Source: Methylobacterium sp. J-077
GTDB taxonomy: Bacteria; Pseudomonadota; Alphaproteobacteria; Rhizobiales; Beijerinckiaceae
Length of the DNA stretch: 64,000 nucleotides
Reading direction: 5' to 3'
NCBI RefSeq assembly: GCF_022829365.1
Contig: NZ_JAKSYJ010000167.1
Coordinates: 1-64,000 of the forward strand
Positions 56,832 to 64,000 of this stretch are shown in pieces. The notes beneath the pieces were generated by a model. The model had not been told where the DNA came from. It searched no databases and saw only the letters and a list, made by a program, of their open reading frames with translations. The translations under genes and the position numbers were made by a program. How positions within the stretch are numbered: position 1 is the first letter of the stretch; every line of letters begins with the position of its first letter.

Positions 56832-57782
56832 ATGAGCACGCAGGTCGCGACAACCGTCGCCAACGACAGGGCTCCCGTCTGCGCGGCCCCGTCACCCGAC
56901 CTCGCGCGCCGGCGGCGGATCATCGGCATCGCCCTGATGTGCGGTGCCGTCGCCTTCTTCGCGGGCCTCGATGCCAGCGCCAAGACCCTGTCACGGGCCG
57001 GGGTTGACCCGCTGGTCACCACCTTCATGCGCTACGCCGCCAGCGTCGCGATGATCTCGCTGTTCATCAATCCGGTGCGCACCCCTGGGGTGGTGAAGAG
57101 CCGGCGGTTGCCCCTGCAGATCGTCCGCTCGCTGCTGCTGTTCGCCTCCACGGCCCTGAATTTTCTCGCGTTGCGCTACCTGCAACTCGCCGAGACGATC
57201 TCGATCCAGTTCGCAGCGCCGCTCACGGTGGCGCTGCTGGCCGGGCCGTTGCTCGGCGAATGGTCGTCGCGGGCCAGGATGATGGCGATCGGGGTCGGGT
57301 TCCTGGGCGTGCTGGTGATCGTGCGCCCGGGGCTCGGCGGAATGCATCCGGCCGCCCTGCTCTGCGTCGCCAACGTTGTGGTCTACGCCTTCTACGCGAT
57401 CATCACGCGCAAGCTCGCGGCCTGCGATTCCACCGCCACGACGATGTTCTACACTGGGCTCGCGGGCCTGGCGCTGATGGCCCCGCTCCTGCCCTGGATC
57501 TGGACCAGCCCGGCCAACCTCACCCATTGGGCGCTGCTGATCGCGGTGGCGCTGTTCGGGACGATCGGGCACTGGCTACTGGTGCTGGCCCATGCCCGCG
57601 CGCCGGCCAACATCCTGGCGCCGTTCATCTATACCCAGCTGTTGTGGTCGGTGACGCTCGGCTTCCTGCTGTTCGGCGACGTGCCGAGCCGCTGGACGGT
57701 GGCCGGCGCCATGATCGTGGTCGGCTCCGGCCTCTATCTCCTGGCGCAGGAGACGATCCGCCGGGACAGGCCGGCCGCCTGA
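56832..57782 (+). CDS. EamA/DMT-family transporter
   Basis: A 316-residue inner-membrane protein with ten hydrophobic helices in two EamA repeats (MCGAVAFFAGLDASAKTL to about residue 145, then the second from about 155). The LRYLQLAETISIQFAAPL segment is typical of the drug/metabolite superfamily. It would export a metabolite; substrate unknown. ATG 56832 is preferred to the TTG nine bases upstream. Confidence 0.88.
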   Translation: MSTQVATTVANDRAPVCAAPSPDLARRRRIIGIALMCGAVAFFAGLDASAKTLSRAGVDPLVTTFMRYAASVAMISLFINPVRTPGVVKSRRLPLQIVRSLLLFASTALNFLALRYLQLAETISIQFAAPLTVALLAGPLLGEWSSRARMMAIGVGFLGVLVIVRPGLGGMHPAALLCVANVVVYAFYAIITRKLAACDSTATTMFYTGLAGLALMAPLLPWIWTSPANLTHWALLIAVALFGTIGHWLLVLAHARAPANILAPFIYTQLLWSVTLGFLLFGDVPSRWTVAGAMIVVGSGLYLLAQETIRRDRPAA

Positions 57783-57807
57783 GGCGACCGGCCGGTTCGA
57801 GGCGGGA

Positions 57808-58077
57808 TTAGCGGCCCATCCGCTCCTGGCGGTCCATCCGATCCTCGCGACGGTTCTCCTGGGCGCGGCGGGCCGGATCCGGATCGGTGCCGAGCACGCC
57901 GCCGACCGTACCGGTGGCAGCGCCCACCGCGCCGCCCACGACGCCGCCCACCGGGCCGGCCGCAGCGGCACCGTCCTCGGCGCCGCGCTGGGCGCCCCGG
58001 GCCGTGCCCTGGGCCTCGGCGCCGGTGGCGAAGGCCAGCGGGGCGAGGGCGAGGGCGGCGATCATCAGTTTTTTCAT
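57808..58077 (-). CDS. Secreted glycine-zipper small protein
   Basis: An 89-residue protein with a signal peptide (MKKLMIAALALAPLAFATGA, cleavage near AEA) and a Gly-rich middle (GPVGGVVGGAVGAATGTVGG), the repeated GxxxG pattern of glycine-zipper outer-membrane proteins. The tail is highly charged (RREDRMDRQERMGR). CAGGAG precedes the ATG. Likely an envelope protein; function unknown. Confidence 0.75.
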   Translation of the reverse strand: MKKLMIAALALAPLAFATGAEAQGTARGAQRGAEDGAAAAGPVGGVVGGAVGAATGTVGGVLGTDPDPARRAQENRREDRMDRQERMGR

Positions 58078-58418
58078 GGTCAACTCCTGGTCGTCGATCG
58101 GGATAGGCTCCGCACCTTGCGGGTCGCGGAGGGCGTACCGGTCAACGGTTCAGGCGCCGAAAGGTCTCATCAGGCATCCCGGCCCCGGCCGCTGGCATCG
58201 GATCGGGGCCGCTGCTAGAGAACGGGTCATGTTCGCTTCGCATGCTCTTCGCGGCCTGGGCCGCAGGCTTCGAATTATTGGCCCGGCCTCCGCGTAAATG
58301 AGCGCCCGCTCCGGCGAGGCCGCGCGGAAGTCCGGGATCCTGATGCCGCTCGCCCTGCCCAGAATTCCTGTGTCCGGCCGGCCCGATGCCGCCGGCCCGA
58401 CCGCCGATGCGAGATCCG

Positions 58419-61385
58419 ATGACCACCCCCGAGACCGCTTCTGCCCGCGACTATTCCAAGACCCTGTTCCTGCCGCGCACCGAGTTTCCGATGCGCGCCG
58501 GCCTGCCGACCCGGGAGCCGCTGCTGCTGGAGCGCTGGGCCGCGATCGACCTCTACGGGAAGATCCGCGCCGCCGCTTCGGGACGGCCGCGCTTCGTGCT
58601 GCACGACGGGCCGCCCTACGCCAACGGCAACATCCATATCGGCACGGCGCTCAACAAGATCCTGAAGGACGTGGTGGTGCGCAGCCAGGGCGCGCTCGGC
58701 CTCGACGCCAACTACGTCCCCGGCTGGGACTGCCACGGCCTGCCGATCGAGTGGAAGATCGAGGAGCAGTACCGCGCCAAGGGCCGCAACAAGGACGACG
58801 TGCCGGTGATCGAGTTCCGGCAGGAATGCCGGACCTTCGCGGCCCACTGGCTCGACGTGCAGCGGTCGGAGTTCAAGCGCCTCGGCGTCACCGGCGACTG
58901 GGACCATCCCTACGCGACCATGGCCTACCCGGCCGAGGCGGTGATCGCCGACGAGCTGATGAAGTTCTCGATGAGCGGCCAGCTCTATCGCGGCTCCAAG
59001 CCGGTGATGTGGTCGGTGGTCGAGAAGACTGCGCTGGCCGAGGCCGAGGTCGAGTACGAAGAGCATGTCAGCGACACCGTGTTCGTCGCTTTCCCGATCC
59101 GGGACGGGGCCGACGCAGCGCTGAAAGACGCCCGGGTGGTGATCTGGACCACCACCCCCTGGACCATGCCGGGCAACCGCGCCGTCGCGTACTCCAAAAA
59201 AATCGCCTACGGGCTCTACCGGGTCACGCAGGCCCCGGCCGAGAACTGGGCGACCCCCGGGCAGACCTACCTGCTGGCTGACAGCCTGGCCGCCACCGTG
59301 TTCAAGGCCGCCCGGGTCGAGGCGTTCGAGCGCGTCAGCGACGTGCTGCCTGAGACGCTGGCCGGCCTCACCCTGGCGCACCCGCTCGCCGACCGCGGCT
59401 ACGATTTCGCGGTGCCACTCCTCGACGGCGACCACGTCACCGATGAATCCGGCACCGGCTTCGTCCACACGGCGCCGAGCCACGGCCGCGAGGATTTCGA
59501 TCTCTGGATGTCCAGCGGCCGGCTGCTGCAGGAGCGCGGCATCGACCCCACGATCCCCTACACGGTGGATGCCGACGGCGCCCTGACCAAGGCCGCGCCG
59601 GGCTTCGAGGGCACCCGGGTGCTCACCGACAAGGGCGAGAAGGGCGACGCCAACAAGGCGGTCATCGCCGCGCTCACCGAGGCCGGGGCGCTGGTGGCCC
59701 GCGGCGTGCTGCGCCACCAGTACCCGCATTCCTGGCGCTCCAAGAAGCCGGTGATTTTTCGGAATACCCCGCAATGGTTCATCGCCATGGACCGGCCGGT
59801 GGACAGCCTGGGCAACCGGTCCCTGCGCGAGGTCGCCCTCCAGAGCATCGACGAGACCCAGTGGGTCCCGCCGCAAGGCAAGAACCGCATCACCGGCATG
59901 GTCGGCAACCGGCCGGACTGGGTGGTCTCGCGCCAGCGCGCCTGGGGCGTGCCGATCACCGTGTTCGTCCACCGGGAGAGCGGCGAGATCCTCAAGGATC
60001 CGTCCGTCAACGCCCGGATCCGCGACGCTTTCAAGGCCGAAGGTGCCGATGCCTGGTTCCGGGACGATGCCGCCCAACGCTTCCTGGCGCCGGACCACGA
60101 CCCGGCCGCCTACGAGAAGGTCACGGATGTCCTCGACGTCTGGTTCGATTCCGGCTCCACACACGCCTTCGTGCTGGACGATCCGGAGGCGTTCCCGGCG
60201 CTGGCCGGCGCGCGGCGCGTCCGCGACGGCGGCCAGGACCGGGTGATGTACCTGGAGGGCTCGGACCAGCACCGGGGCTGGTTCCAGTCGTCGCTGCTCG
60301 AATCCTCCGGCACCCGCGGCCGGGCGCCCTACGACATCGTCCTGACCCACGGCTTCGTGCTCGACGGCAAGGGCCTGAAGATGTCGAAGTCGAAGGGCAA
60401 CGTCGTCGCGCCGCAGAGCATCATCAAGGATTCGGGCGCCGACATCCTGCGCCTGTGGGTGGCGGCCTCGGACTATACCGACGACCTGCGCATCGGCCCG
60501 GAGATCATCAAGACCTTTGCCGAGACCTACCGGAAGCTGCGCAACTCCCTCCGCTGGATGCTGGGATCCCTGGCCCACCGGGTCGAGGGCGACGACGTCG
60601 AGGTCCAAAAAATGCCGGAGCTGGAGCGGCTGATCCTGCACCGGCTGGCCGAGCTCGACGGCGAGATCCGCGAGGCCTACGCGACCTACGACACCAAGCG
60701 GGTCGTGGCCCTGCTCAACGGCTTCATGACCGGCGACCTGTCGTCGTTCTACTTCGACGTGCGCAAGGACGCGCTCTACTGCGACCCGATCTCGTCGGTG
60801 ACCCGCCGGGCGGCCCTGCAGGTGATCGACGAGACCTTCCGGCGGGTGGTGGTCTGGCTGGCGCCGGTGCTCGCCTTCACGGCGGAGGAGGCCTGGCTCG
60901 ACCGCTACCCGTCCGCGGACGGCTCGGTGCATCTCCAGACCCTGCCGGAGACCCCGGCCGAATGGCTGGACCCGGCCCTCGCGGAGCGCTGGCACAAGAT
61001 CAGGAAGGTGCGCCGGGCCGTGACCGGCGCCCTGGAGATCGAGCGCGCGGCCAAGCGCATCGGCGCGAGCCTGGAGGCGGCCCCGACCGTCTACGTCTCG
61101 GATCCGGAGCTGCTCGCGGCGCTCGAGGGCTGCGACTTCGCCGATACCTGCATCACCTCGGCGATCACGGTGGTGGCCGGCGAGGGGCCGGCGGAGGCGT
61201 TCCGGATCGACGAGGTGCGCGGCGTCGCCGTGGTGCCGACGCCCGCGGAAGGCCGCAAATGCGCCCGCTCCTGGCGGGTGAGCCCCGCGGTCGGCAGCGA
61301 CCCGGAATTTCCGGACGTGACTCCCCGCGACGCCCAGGCCCTGCGCGAATGGGACGCGGCGCACCCGGAGGCCAGCGCGGCGTGA
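58419..61385 (+). CDS. ileS: Isoleucyl-tRNA synthetase
   Basis: A 988-residue class I tRNA synthetase charging tRNA-Ile. The HIGH motif is HIGT (about residue 72), KMSKS at about 654, with the CP1 editing domain between ([20 protein letters not shown]). The usual C-terminal zinc site is degraded: GRKCARSW keeps one Cys of the CxxC pair and the second pair is missing. Start chosen at MTTPETAS; the preceding Pro-rich codons look untranslated. Followed by a palindromic repeat, then lspA. Confidence 0.96.
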   Translation: MTTPETASARDYSKTLFLPRTEFPMRAGLPTREPLLLERWAAIDLYGKIRAAASGRPRFVLHDGPPYANGNIHIGTALNKILKDVVVRSQGALGLDANYVPGWDCHGLPIEWKIEEQYRAKGRNKDDVPVIEFRQECRTFAAHWLDVQRSEFKRLGVTGDWDHPYATMAYPAEAVIADELMKFSMSGQLYRGSKPVMWSVVEKTALAEAEVEYEEHVSDTVFVAFPIRDGADAALKDARVVIWTTTPWTMPGNRAVAYSKKIAYGLYRVTQAPAENWATPGQTYLLADSLAATVFKAARVEAFERVSDVLPETLAGLTLAHPLADRGYDFAVPLLDGDHVTDESGTGFVHTAPSHGREDFDLWMSSGRLLQERGIDPTIPYTVDADGALTKAAPGFEGTRVLTDKGEKGDANKAVIAALTEAGALVARGVLRHQYPHSWRSKKPVIFRNTPQWFIAMDRPVDSLGNRSLREVALQSIDETQWVPPQGKNRITGMVGNRPDWVVSRQRAWGVPITVFVHRESGEILKDPSVNARIRDAFKAEGADAWFRDDAAQRFLAPDHDPAAYEKVTDVLDVWFDSGSTHAFVLDDPEAFPALAGARRVRDGGQDRVMYLEGSDQHRGWFQSSLLESSGTRGRAPYDIVLTHGFVLDGKGLKMSKSKGNVVAPQSIIKDSGADILRLWVAASDYTDDLRIGPEIIKTFAETYRKLRNSLRWMLGSLAHRVEGDDVEVQKMPELERLILHRLAELDGEIREAYATYDTKRVVALLNGFMTGDLSSFYFDVRKDALYCDPISSVTRRAALQVIDETFRRVVVWLAPVLAFTAEEAWLDRYPSADGSVHLQTLPETPAEWLDPALAERWHKIRKVRRAVTGALEIERAAKRIGASLEAAPTVYVSDPELLAALEGCDFADTCITSAITVVAGEGPAEAFRIDEVRGVAVVPTPAEGRKCARSWRVSPAVGSDPEFPDVTPRDAQALREWDAAHPEASAA

Positions 61386-61412
61386 GGTTTCTGGGAGCCT
61401 ACTCCGCCGACG

Positions 61413-61578
61413 CCTCCCTCCCCCCTCTGCGGGGGAGGGTGGGCCTCGCGTCAGCGAGGGTCGGGAGAGGGGAGCGACGTATCCGGAGAGGTCGCGCCAG
61501 CAGTCATATCCCGCATCGTCGCGCTGCCCCTCTCCCCCTCTGCTGCGCAGGGTACCCTCCCCCGCATAGGGGGGAGGG
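61413..61578. repeat. Large inverted repeat between ileS and lspA
   Basis: Outer arms CCCTCCCCCCT...GGGGGAGGGT (61413-61440) and ACCCTCCCCC...GGGGGGAGGG (61553-61578) are each hairpins and complementary to one another. An inner GGGAGAGGGG pairs with CCCCTCTCCC. It is a REP-like intergenic palindrome; it may also end ileS transcription. Confidence 0.7.
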
Positions 61579-61605
61579 AAACGTGTGTGTGTCTGGTCCC
61601 CGCCC

Positions 61606-62136
61606 ATGACTCCCACCCGCGCCGGCCTGCTGGCCCTGCTCGTCACCCTGGTCCTCGACCAGGCCTCCAAGCTCGGGCTGTATTTCGGCACCGATCTCGT
61701 GCTGACCCAGCCGTGGCGGCTGGCGCCGGTCGCCGATTTCGTGGTGGTCTGGAATCGCGGCGTCTCCTACGGGCTGTTCCAGCAGGAGAGCGGGTTCGGG
61801 CGCTGGTTTCTGGTGGCCCTGTCGCTCGCCGCGGCGCTGGGCCTCGGGATCTGGATGACCCGGGCGGGCTCGCGGCTGCTGGCGGTGGCCCTGGGGCTGA
61901 TCGTCGGCGGCGCGCTCGGCAACGCCATCGACCGAGCCGCCTACGGAGCGGTGTTCGACTTCGTCCACCTCCATGCCGGCAGCTGGTCCTGGTACGTGTT
62001 CAACGTGGCCGACGCGGCCATCGTCGCCGGGGTGATCGGCCTGATTCTCGACAGCTTGAGCCCGACCGCGCGCGGGGCGAAGAAGGACACGGCCGGGACC
62101 GGCCCGGTGCCGGGCGATTCGAGCCCGCGGCTGTGA
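61606..62136 (+). CDS. lspA: Lipoprotein signal peptidase (signal peptidase II)
   Basis: A 176-residue membrane protease with four transmembrane helices. Conserved acids are Asp109 ([10 protein letters not shown]), Asp118 (GAVFDFVH) and Asp136 ([10 protein letters not shown]), including the catalytic Asp pair, plus [11 protein letters not shown] in the first loop. It cleaves prolipoproteins such as CyoA before the lipid-modified cysteine. ATG chosen at MTPTRAG; seven codons upstream are a weak extension. Confidence 0.93.
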   Translation: MTPTRAGLLALLVTLVLDQASKLGLYFGTDLVLTQPWRLAPVADFVVVWNRGVSYGLFQQESGFGRWFLVALSLAAALGLGIWMTRAGSRLLAVALGLIVGGALGNAIDRAAYGAVFDFVHLHAGSWSWYVFNVADAAIVAGVIGLILDSLSPTARGAKKDTAGTGPVPGDSSPRL

Positions 62137-62296
62137 TCCGCGCAACACACAGGCCCTGCCCGCTCCAAGCCTCTGGTGCGATGCGGTCAAGGCGCCATAC
62201 GATCGCCGGAAACCGGTCTCACGCCGGGACCTGTCGGATCAGGCCGCGTGGCGGCCATCCCCGCGCCGGATTCCCGGCCGGAACCCGTGAGGCAGC

Positions 62297-62959
62297 ATGA
62301 CCGGGCATCGCAGGCTTCGTCTCATCTTCTCCACCGCGGTCGCGCTGGCGCCGCTGCTGGCCGGCGGCGCACAGGCGCAGGAACGCGGCGAGTTCATGCG
62401 CGACGCGCTCTCCGGCATGGGTCTGCTGGAGAAGCAGCAGGACCCGATCGACTATCACGAGCGCCCGCCGCTGGTGATGCCGCCCAAGCTCGACGGCAAG
62501 GCCCTGCCCCAGCCCCGGGCCCGCTCCACCAGCACCGCCTGGCCGAAGGATCCCGAGATCGCCGAGCGCGAGCGCGCGGCCGCGGAACGGCGCGTCCCCA
62601 AGGGCAACCAGGCCCAGGGGCGCTACGACGACAACAACGCTACCCTCTCGGTGGACGAGATCCGCGGCGGCCGCCGCGCCGGCGCCAGCGTGACCACTAC
62701 GGCCGAGCGCAAGCCCGGCGACACCAACCGCGACGACAGCCTGCTCAGCCCGTTCGACCTGCTGAGGGGCAAGAGCGCCAATGCCGAGCCCTCCGATGTC
62801 GAGCCGGTCCGGGACACGCTGACCGATCCGCCGACCGGCTACCGGCAAGCGCCGAAGAAGCTGGTCCAGCCGCCGACGCGGGATCCGATCAACAACGCCA
62901 GCCGCGAGCGCGACGAGTCCGATCCCCGGGCCTATCAGCGCGAGCGGGCCCAGCAGTAA
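62297..62959 (+). CDS. Secreted protein of unknown function between lspA and M16 peptidase
   Basis: A 220-residue protein with a signal peptide (IFSTAVALAPLLAGGAQA, cut near residue 27) and a hydrophilic, Pro/Arg/Asp-rich rest with no recognisable domain; DYHERPPLVMPPKLDG is its most distinctive part. I do not recognise the family. Its position between lspA and a peptidase gene suggests an envelope role; the same arrangement occurs, as I recall, in other Methylobacterium-like genomes. Confidence 0.72.
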   Translation: MTGHRRLRLIFSTAVALAPLLAGGAQAQERGEFMRDALSGMGLLEKQQDPIDYHERPPLVMPPKLDGKALPQPRARSTSTAWPKDPEIAERERAAAERRVPKGNQAQGRYDDNNATLSVDEIRGGRRAGASVTTTAERKPGDTNRDDSLLSPFDLLRGKSANAEPSDVEPVRDTLTDPPTGYRQAPKKLVQPPTRDPINNASRERDESDPRAYQRERAQQ

Positions 62960-63118
62960 CCTCCAGTCTGTGGCGCCGTTGCAACGGCGGCCCGGTATGG
63001 CAACATGACATGTCTGTCCCGGTCCGGCTCCTGCCGCCCGGAGACGAAGACGGCCCGGTCCATGCGAGCGTCCCGGCAAGGGGCGCTTCCGGCACGGGGC
63101 CGGCAAAAGGAAAGCGGA

Positions 63119-64000
63119 ATGCACCTGTTCAGGAAGGCGACGCCCACCCTCTTCCCGCTGCGTCCGGGCTCGTCCTTCGGCGCCAGCGCCGGACGGGGCG
63201 AGGCTGCACCGTTCGGGCGGTCCGAGGCGGGCGGCCCGGAAGTCACGGCCTTCACCCTCGACAACGGCCTCGACGTGGTGGTCGTGCCCGACCACCGGGC
63301 CCCCGTGGCGACCCACATGATCTGGTATCGCAACGGCTCGGCCGATGATCCGTTGGGCCAGTCGGGCATCGCCCATTTCCTCGAGCACCTGATGTTCAAG
63401 GGCACCGAGACGCACCCGGTGGGCGCGTTCTCGAAGGCGGTCTCGGGCCTCGGCGGCCAGGAGAACGCCTTCACCAGCTACGACTACACCGCCTATTTCC
63501 AGCGGGTCGCCCGCGATCATCTCGGCACCATGATGGCGTTCGAGGCCGACCGCATGAGCGGCCTCGTCCTCGACGACGCCGTGGTCGCCCCCGAGCGCGA
63601 CGTGGTGCTGGAGGAGCGGCGCATGCGGGTCGAGACCGACCCCTCCGCCCAGCTCTCCGAGGCGATGGCCGCCTCGCTGTTCGTGCACCACCCCTACGGC
63701 ATCCCGATCATCGGCTGGATGCACGAGATCGAGGGCCTGAACCGCGAGCACGCGCTGGCCTATTACAAGCGCTTCTACACCCCCGAGAACGCGATCCTGG
63801 TGGTGGCCGGCGACGTGACCCCGGACGAGGTGCGCCGTCTCGCCGAGACCACCTACGGCCGCGTCGCCCCCCAGGGCGCCCGGCCCGAGCGCCTGCGGGC
63901 GCGGGAGCCCGAGCCGAAGGCCCTGCGCCGGGTCGCGGTCGCCGACCCGAAGGTCGAGCAGCCGACCCTGCAGCGGCTCTACCTGACCCCCTCCTGCATC
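63119..64000 (+). CDS. M16-family zinc metallopeptidase, partial
   Basis: The first 294 residues of a pitrilysin-type peptidase; the gene runs off the window end. The inverted zinc motif HFLEH lies at residues 86-90 with the catalytic Glu89, and GGQENAF supports the active site; a third ligand is expected about 75 residues later (LEERRMRVE region). AAAGGAAAG precedes the ATG. M16 proteins in this position cut peptides, often in the periplasm; a second M16 gene often follows. Confidence 0.9.
   Translation, partial: MHLFRKATPTLFPLRPGSSFGASAGRGEAAPFGRSEAGGPEVTAFTLDNGLDVVVVPDHRAPVATHMIWYRNGSADDPLGQSGIAHFLEHLMFKGTETHPVGAFSKAVSGLGGQENAFTSYDYTAYFQRVARDHLGTMMAFEADRMSGLVLDDAVVAPERDVVLEERRMRVETDPSAQLSEAMAASLFVHHPYGIPIIGWMHEIEGLNREHALAYYKRFYTPENAILVVAGDVTPDEVRRLAETTYGRVAPQGARPERLRAREPEPKALRRVAVADPKVEQPTLQRLYLTPSCI

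Noticed and set aside
58275-61691. A 1138-codon open frame on the minus strand
   Set aside because: It is antisense to ileS, rich in Arg/His/Gly/Val, and has no family motif; high GC keeps the opposite strand open.

Overview
This is a GC-rich alphaproteobacterial chromosome segment, most like Methylobacterium or a close relative. That placement is inference. It rests on the ileS-lspA-(secreted protein)-M16 peptidase order, the APS-type CysH beside CysD/CysN, the FUSC/DUF1656/HlyD efflux set, and hairpin-rich intergenic repeats. No rRNA, tRNA or CRISPR array was seen.

Layout. 1-3900: a ThDP decarboxylase/synthase paired with an aldehyde dehydrogenase that carries one amber codon. 3900-8900: a loosely packed stretch with a SAM methyltransferase, a histidine phosphatase flanked by two secreted phospholipase-A2-like genes (one frameshifted), and an IS-end remnant. 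8900-29100: a dense metabolic island. A LysR regulator diverges from a tightly overlapping run of FUSC pump, DUF1656 protein, HlyD adaptor and cyoABCD (quinol oxidase). Then come a GH15 glycosidase, glucose-6-phosphate dehydrogenase, DoxX, a GMC oxidoreductase, a type II NADH dehydrogenase-like protein, a ClC transporter and a cardiolipin-synthase-like enzyme. 29100-41500: a decayed zone with broken HxlR, SDR, HD-GYP, FAH-family and benzoylformate-decarboxylase-like genes, IS110/IS630/IS256 pieces and dispersed IS ends, plus a few intact genes (two SDRs, a pectinacetylesterase, a LysR). 41500-53000: a TetR-controlled small operon with twin operator palindromes, then assimilatory sulfate reduction (Lrp-cysJ-cysI diverging from cysH-cysD-cysN), an LLM flavin oxidoreductase and a ParDE pair whose toxin is frameshifted. 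53000-64000: a core-like block with aspartate aminotransferase, orphan antitoxins, a DUF1932 dehydrogenase, an EamA transporter, ileS, lspA and the start of an M16 peptidase.

How the genes fit together. Sulfate is activated by CysDN, reduced by CysH and then by CysJI to sulfide. In the 10-29 kb island, sugar-oxidising enzymes (GH15, Zwf, GMC) and NDH-2 could feed electrons through quinone to the CyoABCD oxidase. The pump, ClC and lipid-synthesis genes look like envelope or acid-stress functions. This integrated reading is inference. The overlapping starts of the pump and oxidase genes are seen directly.

Caution: several broken genes differ from an intact frame by one base in a homopolymer run, so some may reflect sequencing error rather than real decay.
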